Assembly (NCBI GenBank): GCA_963799415.1
Contig: CAWCXI010000020.1
Coordinates: 154,249 to 218,248, forward strand
Direction: 5' to 3'
DNA from: JAMXLO01 sp963799415
Lineage (GTDB): Bacteria > Pseudomonadota > Alphaproteobacteria > Acetobacterales > Acetobacteraceae
DNA length: 64,000 nucleotides
The position numbers were made by a program, and so were the translations under genes. The notes beneath the pieces were generated by a model. That model searched no databases, had not been told where the DNA came from, and saw only the letters and a program-made list of their open reading frames with translations. Of this stretch, positions 17,730 through 27,400 are shown piece after piece (position 1 is the stretch's first letter; every line of letters begins with the position of its first letter).

Positions 17730-18299
17730 GTGGCCAATGGCGCTACGACGATTGCATCCGGCGGCGGCCTCACCGACCGCTACGCCGCGGCACTCTATGC
17801 GCACGCCGATGAGCAGCACGCGCTCGACACCGTGGTGTCGGACATGGAGACCCTCGGTCGCCTGATCAACGCCAGCGCCGACTTCCGCCGCCTGATCGAA
17901 TCGCCGCTGATCGACGTGAACCAGGCCACCAGGGCCGCGCTCGCCGTGCTGGAGCAGGAAGGCTTCTCCAAGCCGGTGCGCGACTTCGTCGGCGTTATCA
18001 CGGCCAACCGCCGGCTGCGCAACCTGCAAGAGATCGTTGTGGCCTTCGCCCGTCTGGTGGCCGAGCGGCGTGGCATCGTCACAGCGCATGTCGCCTCCGC
18101 CCACCCGTTGAACGACGTCCAGCGCCAGCAGCTCCGCGCGCGCCTGATCGAGGCCGGCTACGGCAATGTCAACATCCTCGAATCAGTGGAACCCGATCTG
18201 CTTGGCGGTCTCGTCGTGCGCATCGGCGCCCGTCTCTACGACACATCCTTGAAATCCCGCCTGCAGCGCCTGCAGTACGCCATGAAGGGAGCCGCCTGA
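17730..18299 (+). CDS. atpH: ATP synthase F1 subunit delta
   Basis: 189 residues, GTG start at 17730 with AGGGA upstream. The delta-subunit fold shows in LTDRYAAALYAHADEQ at the start, VRDFVGVITANRRLRNLQEI in the middle and the C-terminal ESVEPDLLGGLVVRIGARLYDTSLKSRL signature. It links F1 to the b-subunit stator stalk on the cytoplasmic side of the membrane. First gene of atpHAGDC; the stop is one base from the atpA ATG. The F0 genes (a, b, c) are not in the window, as usual in alphaproteobacteria, where they lie elsewhere. Confidence 0.95.
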   Translation: MANGATTIASGGGLTDRYAAALYAHADEQHALDTVVSDMETLGRLINASADFRRLIESPLIDVNQATRAALAVLEQEGFSKPVRDFVGVITANRRLRNLQEIVVAFARLVAERRGIVTAHVASAHPLNDVQRQQLRARLIEAGYGNVNILESVEPDLLGGLVVRIGARLYDTSLKSRLQRLQYAMKGAA

Positions 18300-18300
18300 T

Positions 18301-19833
<1,533 letters not shown>

Positions 19834-19856
19834 CCACGACGGGAACTAAGCAAGGT

Positions 19857-19890
19857 CTCCCCCTCCCCTTGCGGGAGGGGGTCAGGGGGA
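19857..19890 (+). repeat. Dispersed hairpin repeat, copy 1 (between atpA and atpG)
   Basis: A 34-base element whose core CCCCCTCCC-CTTGC-GGGAGGGGG forms a 9-bp stem. The same 34 bases occur inverted at 33090-33123 with one mismatch. It occupies most of the atpA-atpG gap and has no T run after it, so it is more likely an intercistronic RNA hairpin or REP-like element than a terminator. Confidence 0.8.
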
Positions 19891-19897
19891 GCTCCAG

Positions 19898-20779
19898 ATG
19901 CCCAGCCTGAAGGCACTCCGCACACGCATCAACAGCGTCAAGTCGACCCAGAAGATAACCTCCGCCATGAAGATGGTTGCGGCATCGAAGCTGCGCCGGG
20001 CGCAGGCGCAGGCCGAGGCCGCGCGTCCATACGCCGAACGGATGGAGCGCATGCTGCGTGCGCTGGCCGCCTCGGCGGGGGATATGCCGAACGCACCGGC
20101 GCTGCTGGCCGGCACAGGCGAGAATCAGACCTACCTGCTGGTGCCCGTCACCGCCGATCGCGGACTGGCGGGCGCCTTCAACTCGAATATCGGCCGCGCC
20201 ACGCGTACGCTCGCGCGCCGACTTGAGGCGGAAGGCAAGACGGTCAAGATCCTCGCCGTCGGCCGCAAAGGTCGCGACTACCTGCGCCGCGAACTGGCCA
20301 GCCGCATTGCCGGCGACATCTCCTACGCGGGAAAGCGTCGCCTGGAGTTCTCGGACGCGGAGGAGATCGGCAGCCGCATCAGCACCATGCTCGCCGCCGG
20401 CGAGATCGACGTCTGCATTCTGATCTACAACAGATTCCGCTCGGTGATCTCGCAGATCGTCACCGAGCAGCAGTTGATCCCCGCGCCACCACCGCCTGAA
20501 GGCGAAGCAATCGACCTTGGCGGCGCCAGCTACGAATTCGAACCGGACGAAGAGACCATACTGGCGCGTCTCCTGCCGCAAGTGCTGGCAATCCAGGTCT
20601 TCCGCGCGTTGCTGGAAAGCGCTGCCGGCGAGCACGGCGCTCGCATGACCGCGATGGACAACGCGACGCGCAACGCCGGCGACATGATCAAGCGCCTGAC
20701 GCTGAACTACAACCGCGCGCGGCAGGCGAACATCACCAAGGAACTGATCGAGATCATCTCCGGCGCGGAAGCCGTTTGA
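19898..20779 (+). CDS. atpG: ATP synthase F1 subunit gamma
   Basis: 293 residues. The conserved N-terminal helix MPSLKALRTRINSVKSTQKI with TSAMKMVAASKL and the C-terminal helix AMDNATRNAGDMIKRLTLNYNRARQ with ITKELIEIISGAEA make the rotating central shaft. Also visible is TADRGLAGAFNSN. The 16-base gap to atpD marks one transcription unit. Confidence 0.97.
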   Translation: MPSLKALRTRINSVKSTQKITSAMKMVAASKLRRAQAQAEAARPYAERMERMLRALAASAGDMPNAPALLAGTGENQTYLLVPVTADRGLAGAFNSNIGRATRTLARRLEAEGKTVKILAVGRKGRDYLRRELASRIAGDISYAGKRRLEFSDAEEIGSRISTMLAAGEIDVCILIYNRFRSVISQIVTEQQLIPAPPPPEGEAIDLGGASYEFEPDEETILARLLPQVLAIQVFRALLESAAGEHGARMTAMDNATRNAGDMIKRLTLNYNRARQANITKELIEIISGAEAV

Positions 20780-20795
20780 TAGGGGCATAACAGCA

Positions 20796-22232
20796 ATGGC
20801 AAGCAACATCGTCGGACGTGTGACCCAGGTGATGGGCGCGGTCATTGACGTGCAGTTCGATGGCGAACTGCCCTACATCCAGAACGCGCTGCACACCAAG
20901 CTCGCCGATCACACGCTGGTGCTGGAAGTCGCGCAGGAACTCGGCGAGCGCACCGTCCGCTGCATCGCCATGGACAGCACTGACGGCATCGTGCGCGGCC
21001 AGGAGGTTGTGGACACCGGCGGGCCGATCACCGTGCCGGTCGGACCGGAGACGCTCGGCCGCATTCTGAACGTCATCGGCGAACCGATCGACGAACAAGG
21101 TCCGGTGAACACGACGAAGCGCTACCCGATCCATCGTGAGGCACCGAGCTTCGAAGAGCAGGCGACCTCGGCCGAGATCCTGGTCACCGGCATCAAGGTG
21201 GTGGATCTGCTGGCGCCTTACCTGAAGGGCGGCAAGGTCGGGCTGTTCGGCGGCGCAGGCGTCGGCAAGACCGTCATCATCCAGGAGCTGATCAACAACA
21301 TCGCCAAGGCGCATGGTGGCGTGTCGGTGTTCGCCGGCGTTGGCGAGCGCACGCGCGAGGGCAACGACCTGTACCACGAGATGATCGACGCCGGCGTCAT
21401 CAAGATGGATGACAACCACAAGATCATTGAAGGCTCCAAGGTGGCGCTGATGTACGGCCAGATGAACGAGCCGCCTGGCGCGCGCGCCCGTGTCGGCCTG
21501 TCGGGCCTGTCGCTCGCTGAGTACTTCCGCGACGAGGAAGGCCAGGACGTGCTGTTCTTCGTGGACAACATCTTCCGCTTTACCCAGGCGGGCGCTGAGG
21601 TGTCGGCGCTGTTGGGCCGCATCCCCTCGGCGGTGGGTTATCAGCCGACGCTGTCCACCGACATGGGCGCGCTGCAGGAGCGGATCACGTCGACCAAGAA
21701 GGGCTCGATCACCTCGGTGCAGGCGATCTACGTGCCAGCCGACGACCTGACCGATCCTGCACCTGCCACGTCGTTCGCGCACTTGGATGCGACCACGGTG
21801 CTGTCACGGCAGATCGCCGAGTTGGGGATCTATCCGGCGGTGGACCCGCTGGACTCGACGTCGCGCTCGCTCGATCCGCGGATCTGCGGCGAGGAGCACT
21901 ACGAGGTGGCGCGCGAGACGCAGCGCATCCTGCAGACCTACAAGTCGCTGCAGGACATCATCGCCATCCTTGGCATGGACGAGTTGTCGGAAGAGGACAA
22001 GCTGGTGGTGGCGCGAGCCCGCAAGATCCAGCGCTTCCTGTCGCAGCCGTTCCACGTGGCCGAAGTGTTCACCGGCTTCCCCGGCATCTTCGTGCCGGTG
22101 GCCGACACGATCCGCAGCTTCAAGGCGATCTGCGCCGGCGAGTACGACCACCTGCCGGAGACCGCGTTCTACATGGTCGGCACGATCGAGGACGCGGTGA
22201 AGAAGGCCGAGACGCTGACGGCGACGGCCTGA
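20796..22232 (+). CDS. atpD: ATP synthase F1 subunit beta
   Basis: 478 residues, catalytic subunit. P-loop GGAGVGKTVIIQELINN, catalytic Glu in AGVGERTREGNDLYHEM, ALMYGQMNEPPGARARVGL and the DELSEED-type loop GMDELSEEDKLVVARARKIQ. Its TGA overlaps the ATG of atpC by one base (TGATG), so the two are translationally coupled. Confidence 0.98.
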   Translation: MASNIVGRVTQVMGAVIDVQFDGELPYIQNALHTKLADHTLVLEVAQELGERTVRCIAMDSTDGIVRGQEVVDTGGPITVPVGPETLGRILNVIGEPIDEQGPVNTTKRYPIHREAPSFEEQATSAEILVTGIKVVDLLAPYLKGGKVGLFGGAGVGKTVIIQELINNIAKAHGGVSVFAGVGERTREGNDLYHEMIDAGVIKMDDNHKIIEGSKVALMYGQMNEPPGARARVGLSGLSLAEYFRDEEGQDVLFFVDNIFRFTQAGAEVSALLGRIPSAVGYQPTLSTDMGALQERITSTKKGSITSVQAIYVPADDLTDPAPATSFAHLDATTVLSRQIAELGIYPAVDPLDSTSRSLDPRICGEEHYEVARETQRILQTYKSLQDIIAILGMDELSEEDKLVVARARKIQRFLSQPFHVAEVFTGFPGIFVPVADTIRSFKAICAGEYDHLPETAFYMVGTIEDAVKKAETLTATA

Positions 22233-22651
22233 TGGCGGTCAACCTGGAAATCGTCACTCCCGAGCGGCTGCTGCTGTCGCGGCCGGTGGACATGGTGGTG
22301 ATCCCGGCGAGCGAGGGCGACATGGGCGTGCTGGAAGGCCACGCGCCCGCGATCGTCATACTGCGTGGGGGCGTCATCGCGCTGTATGAAGGCGAGCGGA
22401 TTACTGACCAGATGTATGTCGCCGGCGGCTTTGCCGAAGTAACGCCGGAACGCTGCACTGTGCTGGCGAATGAGGTGTTGGCTCCGGCCGACCTGTCGCG
22501 CGAGGAGGGCGAGCGACGTCTGGCGGCGGCCGAGACGTCATTGTCGCAGGTCGAGGCATCGGATGTCGTGGCCGAGGAGCTGGCGCTGGAGCGGGTCCAG
22601 TCGGCGCGCGCCTTGATCGAGGCGGTGGATACGCTACTGACCGGGCGGTAG
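22232..22651 (+). CDS. atpC: ATP synthase F1 subunit epsilon
   Basis: 139 residues. The N-terminal beta sandwich reads LEIVTPERLLLSRPVDMVVIPASEGDMGVLEGHAP, the epsilon signature, followed by a helical C-terminal region (LSREEGERRLAAAETSLSQ). Sits on the gamma shaft and can inhibit ATP hydrolysis. Last gene of the operon. Confidence 0.95.
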   Translation: MAVNLEIVTPERLLLSRPVDMVVIPASEGDMGVLEGHAPAIVILRGGVIALYEGERITDQMYVAGGFAEVTPERCTVLANEVLAPADLSREEGERRLAAAETSLSQVEASDVVAEELALERVQSARALIEAVDTLLTGR

Positions 22652-22679
22652 CCTGCGCTTTGGCTGGCCGCGCGCCGCG

Positions 22680-22800
22680 GGCGAAATAGTTGCCGCTGTA
22701 GAGTTTCGTCGGGGCAGGTGCCGTCGGCATTCCGCCGCAACACATCGGCGGCGATCGACGCGGAGCGGAGGACGAGCACTTCCCGGTATTCATCGGGCAT
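22680..22800 (-). pseudogene. Possible gene remnant in the gap after the atp operon
   Basis: The 287-base gap 22652-22938 has no intact gene. On the minus strand a short stretch reads MPDEYREVLVLRSASIAADV, followed by LRRNADGTCPDE, which looks protein-like and resembles the C-terminal part of Uma2-type nuclease-fold proteins. It runs into the atpC 3' end without a matching upstream part. I regard it as a possible fragment of a lost gene; family assignment is weak. Confidence 0.25.
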
Positions 22801-22938
22801 TCTAACAGCAATCCGGCCGACACGCAGGCCGCCCGGCGAACAGATCCTCACGCACGCTGATCAGCTCCTGCCGCTCTTCCGTATCCCCGCAGACGATGGC
22901 AGGTTGCCGACACGACTTCGGACAGTTCGGACACGGCG

Positions 22939-23760
22939 ATGAAGCATTGGCGTATCGAGGACGTGGCGTGGGACCGGTTCGATCCAAGCCAGGCCGATCC
23001 CGAGCTGGTTCCGCTGGTAAAGGCCGCGGCCATGGTGGAGCGGAACGGCACCGATTACGCCATCTACCTCAATCGCGTATTCGGCGACGATCCTGACTTC
23101 CGTCAGGCCGCCGACTACTGGGCCGCGGAGGAGGTGCAGCATGGCGATGCCCTTGGGAAATGGGCAACGCTCGCTGACCCGACATGGGACTATCAGGTCG
23201 CGTTCGCGCGCTACAAGGCGGGCTACCGGCTGCAACTGGACGCGGAAGCCTCGATACGCGGCTCGCGGACCGGAGAGCTGATCGCGCGGTGCATGGTGGA
23301 GACCGGCACCTCCAGCTACTACACGGCGCTCGCTGACGCGACCAAGGAACCGGTTCTGCAGCAGATCTGTCGCCACATCGCCGCCGACGAGTTCCGCCAT
23401 TTCAAGCTGTTCTACGACCACATGCGCCGCTATCTGGCGCGCGAGAACATCGGCCTGCTGCGTCGCCTGCGCATCGCCGCCGGCCGCATCGGTGAGAGTG
23501 AGGACGACGAACTGGCCTATGCCTGGCACTGCGGCAACGAGCCGGAAGGGTTGCCGTACGAGCACGACCGCTGCACCGCTGCCTACATGGCGCGCGCCAT
23601 GGCGTTCTATCGCTTCCGCCACATCGAGCGCGGCATGGGGATGATCTTCAAGGCGGTTGGCCTGCCGCCGCGCGGGAGGTTGTCTGACCTGTCCGCCAAG
23701 GCCGCCTGGCGGCTGATGCAGTGGCGGCGCCAGAGGTTTGCGGCGCGACTGGCCGCCTGA
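22939..23760 (+). CDS. Ferritin-like diiron protein
   Basis: 273 residues, mostly helical. Two iron-ligand motifs of ferritin-like/acyl-ACP-desaturase-like carboxylate proteins are seen: AAEEVQHGD (EExxH, about residue 68) and AADEFRHFKLFYDH (DExxH, about residue 150), with further Glu at MVERNGTDYAIYL and MVETGTSSYY. The four-helix arrangement supports a diiron oxidase or rubrerythrin-like enzyme. No membrane segment. It converges with the cytochrome b561 gene 7 bases away. Substrate unknown. Confidence 0.72.
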   Translation: MKHWRIEDVAWDRFDPSQADPELVPLVKAAAMVERNGTDYAIYLNRVFGDDPDFRQAADYWAAEEVQHGDALGKWATLADPTWDYQVAFARYKAGYRLQLDAEASIRGSRTGELIARCMVETGTSSYYTALADATKEPVLQQICRHIAADEFRHFKLFYDHMRRYLARENIGLLRRLRIAAGRIGESEDDELAYAWHCGNEPEGLPYEHDRCTAAYMARAMAFYRFRHIERGMGMIFKAVGLPPRGRLSDLSAKAAWRLMQWRRQRFAARLAA

Positions 23761-23767
23761 TTCGCCG

Positions 23768-24448
23768 CTACAGCGAGATGATGAAGATACCGACGACGCA
23801 GGCCGCGAGTGCGAACAGCACGACGGCCCGCAGGGGACTGACCAGTGCCGGAGGGGCCATCGCATCCGGCAGATGCTTCCGCCCGGTGATCATCGGCCGA
23901 ACCAGGTCGTGCCGCTTCAGCGCCGCATAGGCGAGGATTGCGACGATGTGTGCCAGGACCGCGATTTGGATCAGTTTGAAGTTCACGGCGTGGATGTGCG
24001 ACAGCCAGTCGCTCCAGTCCTTGCCCACGTAGTTGAACAACGGCCCTTCGGTGTCGCCGTCATCGTTCGCGCAGAGGCCCGTCGTCGCCTGCACAGCGAG
24101 CAGGACGAGCATCATTAGCACCATCCAGCCGCCAGCAGCGTTGTGACCCACGGCGGTGTCCGGTTCGCGCCGGTGAAAGTGGGCAAGGTGTCGCAGCGCT
24201 GCGAGCGGGCTCTTCAGGAAGTGCGTGAAGCGCGCCGTCTCGCTGCCGACGAACCCCCATGCCACGCGGAACAGCAGCAACGCGATGACGCTGTAGCCGG
24301 ACAGGAAGTGCAGTTCCATCCAGCCGCGGCTCTCGCTCAGCCAGCTGACGCCGAGCAGCGCGACGATCGCCCAGTGGAACAGACGCGTGGGCGCGTCCCA
24401 GACGCGCATCGGCAGGCGACTTTCGCTCACGCGAACAACCTCGATCAT
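23768..24448 (-). CDS. Cytochrome b561-type di-haem membrane protein
   Basis: About 226 residues from the ATG at 24448 (an ATG at 24409, giving MRVWDAPTRLFHW, is the common family start and an alternative). Four or more membrane helices. Haem ligands: RLFHWAIVALLG in helix 1, LHFLSGYSVIALLLFRVAWGF in helix 2, and His in helices 3-4 (HNAAGGWMVLMMLVLLAV, HIHAVNFKLIQIAVLAHIVAIL). This is the Ni/Fe-hydrogenase-type b561 family that takes electrons between quinones and periplasmic c-type cytochromes. Its usual partner, a small cytochrome c, is not adjacent. Confidence 0.82.
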   Translation of the reverse strand: MIEVVRVSESRLPMRVWDAPTRLFHWAIVALLGVSWLSESRGWMELHFLSGYSVIALLLFRVAWGFVGSETARFTHFLKSPLAALRHLAHFHRREPDTAVGHNAAGGWMVLMMLVLLAVQATTGLCANDDGDTEGPLFNYVGKDWSDWLSHIHAVNFKLIQIAVLAHIVAILAYAALKRHDLVRPMITGRKHLPDAMAPPALVSPLRAVVLFALAACVVGIFIISL

Positions 24449-24498
24449 CAGGCGGAACCCAGCTTGACGCACTGACGGTGCCGCGTCACCCAACCGGG

Positions 24499-25311
24499 AT
24501 GCCGAATCACATCGCTGACTGGCAGCATTTTCACGGACCGCTGATCGCATTGGCTGTGGCGCTCGGGCTCGCTGCGCTGGGGCGCTTCCTCAGGGTCGGC
24601 CTGGTGGCCGCGGTGGCCGGGGGTGTGGGTGTTCTCGCGGGCTGGTTTGTTCTTACGGGCCGGCTTTGGGCAGTCCCGCCTCCGGTGTCGGTGGACGCAC
24701 TTACCGGGCTCGCCGTTGCCGCATTGCTGATCGGCCTGCTATGCGCCTGGCGCGGCCAGGACCGCCTTGCCTGGATCGGCATGTTGGCTGCCGCGCTGAT
24801 TGCCGGCTGGTTGATGGCGGGTGCGCCGCGCCATCTGGCGGCGTTGCGGGGGAGCTGGCCGATCGGACTTGGCGTTACCCTGGCGGCACTCGTCTTTGTG
24901 CGTGCGCTGACCGACCCGACGCGGCTCGCACTGGCTGGGCTGACCTTGGCGGCTGCCCTGCACATCGCCGGAACGCCGTCGATCTGGACGCAACTCGCGC
25001 TGGTACCCGGGCTGGCTGCACTGGCAATGTTCGCGCTACCGGCGACGGCCGGGCTGGTGGCGCTGCCCGTCGCGGTCGACGTTGCGGGCCTCGCCTCCCT
25101 GTCAGTGATCGCCATGGGGCGCCTGCCACGACTTGGGTTCGCACCGGTCGATGCGGCCGCATTGTCGCCGTTACTGGCGGTCTGGCTCCTGCCACGCGCC
25201 GAGGAGCGGTTGCGTCGGATCGGCCGGGCGGCGCCGTTGGTGGGTGCCCTTCTGGCCGGCGTGATCGCTGTCGGCTGCGTTTGGGCGGTGCGACAGCTCC
25301 TGCGCCGCTAG
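24499..25311 (+). CDS. Polytopic membrane protein of unknown function
   Basis: 270 residues from the ATG at 24499. Almost entirely hydrophobic, with about eight Ala/Leu/Gly/Val-rich segments (for example LIALAVALGLAALGRFL, VAALLIGLLCAW and MLAAALIAGWLMAG). Few charged residues, and none in a recognisable motif. Start choice is uncertain because no strong ribosome site is present. Divergent from the b561 gene by 50 bases and overlapping the next, convergent gene by 4 bases at 25308-25311. I do not recognise the family. Confidence 0.55.
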   Translation: MPNHIADWQHFHGPLIALAVALGLAALGRFLRVGLVAAVAGGVGVLAGWFVLTGRLWAVPPPVSVDALTGLAVAALLIGLLCAWRGQDRLAWIGMLAAALIAGWLMAGAPRHLAALRGSWPIGLGVTLAALVFVRALTDPTRLALAGLTLAAALHIAGTPSIWTQLALVPGLAALAMFALPATAGLVALPVAVDVAGLASLSVIAMGRLPRLGFAPVDAAALSPLLAVWLLPRAEERLRRIGRAAPLVGALLAGVIAVGCVWAVRQLLRR

Positions 25312-25769
25312 GCTTCTCTGACGTGGGACAGCGTCAGCCCGATCTCGTCCATCAACGCGAGATAGGGCGTGAGGTCCAGCGTGAACCGGGTGATCTCGGT
25401 GATTAGCCGGACCGCGGTGATCGGCAGGTCAATTGGCGAATCGAGCTCCAGCCACACGCGATGGTCTGCCAAGAGACTCAGCCGCCAAATCGGCGGCACC
25501 GTCCTTTCGAGCCAACGCAGCAGAGCGAAGGAGCGCGGACGCAGCGTCTCGTCGGATACATTGGCCGTGCTGCTCACCCGCGCCAGCGTCGTCTGGAGAG
25601 CCAGCCGCCAACTGTTGGGGTCTGCATCCGCCTGGTTCAATCGCGCGCGAACGACGCGGTCGTGCCAGCGGAACAGGAATGCCGGGGCCGCCGCCGGGTC
25701 GCTGGGGAACAAGCGACCCTCGGGATCTACCGTGAATGGCCCTAGTCTGAACGGCGCAGCGAAGAACAT
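25308..25769 (-). CDS. Conserved hypothetical cytoplasmic protein
   Basis: 153 residues from the ATG at 25769, which follows AGGAG. Begins MFFAAPFRLGPFTVDPEGRL, has FLFRWHDRVVRARL in the middle and a helical C-terminal half with LLRWLERTVPPIWRLSLLAD. No signal, membrane segment or known motif. I have the impression of a family restricted to Acetobacteraceae-like genomes, without a function. Divergent from psd by 68 bases. Confidence 0.62.
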   Translation of the reverse strand: MFFAAPFRLGPFTVDPEGRLFPSDPAAAPAFLFRWHDRVVRARLNQADADPNSWRLALQTTLARVSSTANVSDETLRPRSFALLRWLERTVPPIWRLSLLADHRVWLELDSPIDLPITAVRLITEITRFTLDLTPYLALMDEIGLTLSHVREA

Positions 25770-25837
25770 GGCGTAACGCTCCTGATCGTTGCCAGTCTTG
25801 CCCCTCCAAGGTGAAGCTTCCATAAACCCCGGCGCGA

Positions 25838-26509
25838 ATGTCCCTCGTCGATGACATCGGCCATGTGCTCGCCCCGCCCCATCCAACCGGGCGGCCATTC
25901 GCCCTGGGCGGCCTGGTCGCCGTGGTGCTTGGCCTCGCGGTCGCGCCGTGGCTCGCCTGGCTCGGTCTGCTGTTCACCCTGTTCTGCCTCTACTTCTTCC
26001 GCGACCCGGAGCGCGTGGCGCCCGGCCGGCCAGGCGCGGTGGTCGCGCCCGCGGATGGCCGCGTGGTCTCTGTCACAGCCGCCGTGCCGCCATCGGAGCT
26101 CGGGCTCGGCGCAATACCGCGCTGGCGCGTTTCGATCTTCCTCTCGATCATCAATGTGCACGTGAACCGCATCCCGGCGGACGGCACCATCACCCGCATC
26201 GCCTACCGCCACGGCAGCTTCCTCAACGCCAGCATGGACAAGGCAAGTGAGGCCAATGAGCGCAATGCCGTGGCACTTCGCCTGTCCGACGGCCGGGAGA
26301 TCGCGGTGGTGCAAATCGCCGGCCTGATCGCGCGCCGCATCGTCTGCGACCTGCGCGAGGGAGATTCGGTGCGCGCCGGCCAGCGGTTCGGTATCATTCG
26401 ATTCGGCAGCCGAGCGGACCTCTATTTGCCGGAAGGAGTTCGCCCGCTGGTGGCCGTCGGCCAGACCATGGTCGGTGGTGAAACCGTGATAGCGGAGCTG
26501 ACGCCATGA
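25838..26509 (+). CDS. psd: Phosphatidylserine decarboxylase (short type)
   Basis: 223 residues. Two N-terminal hydrophobic segments, then LYFFRDPER, GAVVAPADGRVV, IFLSIINVHVNR and the self-cleavage site FGIIRFGSR, where Gly190-Ser191 is cut and the Ser becomes the pyruvoyl cofactor. The FGSR form and short length mark the Psd branch typical of alphaproteobacteria and archaea. Converts phosphatidylserine to phosphatidylethanolamine at the inner membrane. Overlaps pssA by ATGA (26506-26509), so substrate-making and substrate-using enzymes are co-translated. Confidence 0.95.
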   Translation: MSLVDDIGHVLAPPHPTGRPFALGGLVAVVLGLAVAPWLAWLGLLFTLFCLYFFRDPERVAPGRPGAVVAPADGRVVSVTAAVPPSELGLGAIPRWRVSIFLSIINVHVNRIPADGTITRIAYRHGSFLNASMDKASEANERNAVALRLSDGREIAVVQIAGLIARRIVCDLREGDSVRAGQRFGIIRFGSRADLYLPEGVRPLVAVGQTMVGGETVIAELTP

Positions 26510-27378
26510 GTGGATCGCCACGCCACGACTGGCACAACGGCGCAGGCCGGGTGTCACCGATCAACCGACTGCGCCGCCTGCGCCCGCGCGCACGTCCGCG
26601 CTTCAAGGGACAGTCGTTCAACCGCATCGTTCCCAATCTACTGACTTTGCTCGGCCTTTGCGCCGGTCTGACCTCGATGCGCTTCGCGTTCGAGGGCCGC
26701 TTCGGCTCAGCCGCGGTCGCGATCGTGGTTGCCGGTGCGATCGACGGGCTGGATGGCAGGCTGGCGCGACTGCTGAAGGCGACGTCGCGCTTCGGCGCCG
26801 AGCTGGACAGCCTGGCCGACTTCCTGTGCTTCGGCGTGGCCCCGGCGTTCATTCTGTATCTTTGGTCCCTGCAGCGGGCGGGTGGGTTCGGTTACACGCC
26901 CTGCCTTATCTTCGCAGTCTGCATGGCGCTGCGATTGGCCCGGTTCAACGCCTCGCTCGATAGCGCGCCCGGGCCTGCCTACGCCTACAACTTCTTCACC
27001 GGCGTTCCGGCGCCCGCCGGTGCGGGCGTCGCATTGTTCCCGCTGTTCCTTGGCCTGGAGGCAAAGGCGCTGGGCTTGGGCTGGCTGCTCAGCGTCGCGC
27101 AGTTTCCGCTGTTCTGCGCCCTTGTGCTGGCCGGGACGGCGTTCCTGTTGATCTCCACGCTGCCGGTCTGGAGCTTCAAGAACTTCAAGGTGCCGCATGA
27201 ATACGTGCTGCCGTTGCTGCTCGGTGCGGTGACCTTCGCCGCAGTTCTGGTCGCCGATCCCTGGGCCGCGCTGGCGGCGGGCGGACTGATGTATCTCGGC
27301 ATGCTGCCGTTTAGCGTGCGGAGCTTTCACCGATTGAAGCGAGAGGCGGAGGAGATGCGGGAGGCGGAGATACCGTGA
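26506..27378 (+). CDS. pssA: CDP-diacylglycerol-serine O-phosphatidyltransferase
   Basis: 290 residues with about eight membrane helices. The CDP-alcohol phosphotransferase motif DG-x2-AR-x8-G-x3-D-x3-D is seen complete in IDGLDGRLARLLKA and FGAELDSLADF. Makes phosphatidylserine from CDP-diacylglycerol and serine. The N-terminal 45 residues are basic (RLRRLRPRARPRFKG), giving a cytoplasmic tail. Coupled to psd. Confidence 0.94.
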   Translation: MSGSPRHDWHNGAGRVSPINRLRRLRPRARPRFKGQSFNRIVPNLLTLLGLCAGLTSMRFAFEGRFGSAAVAIVVAGAIDGLDGRLARLLKATSRFGAELDSLADFLCFGVAPAFILYLWSLQRAGGFGYTPCLIFAVCMALRLARFNASLDSAPGPAYAYNFFTGVPAPAGAGVALFPLFLGLEAKALGLGWLLSVAQFPLFCALVLAGTAFLLISTLPVWSFKNFKVPHEYVLPLLLGAVTFAAVLVADPWAALAAGGLMYLGMLPFSVRSFHRLKREAEEMREAEIP

Positions 27379-27400
27379 GCATGTGCCGATCCGCAACGGA

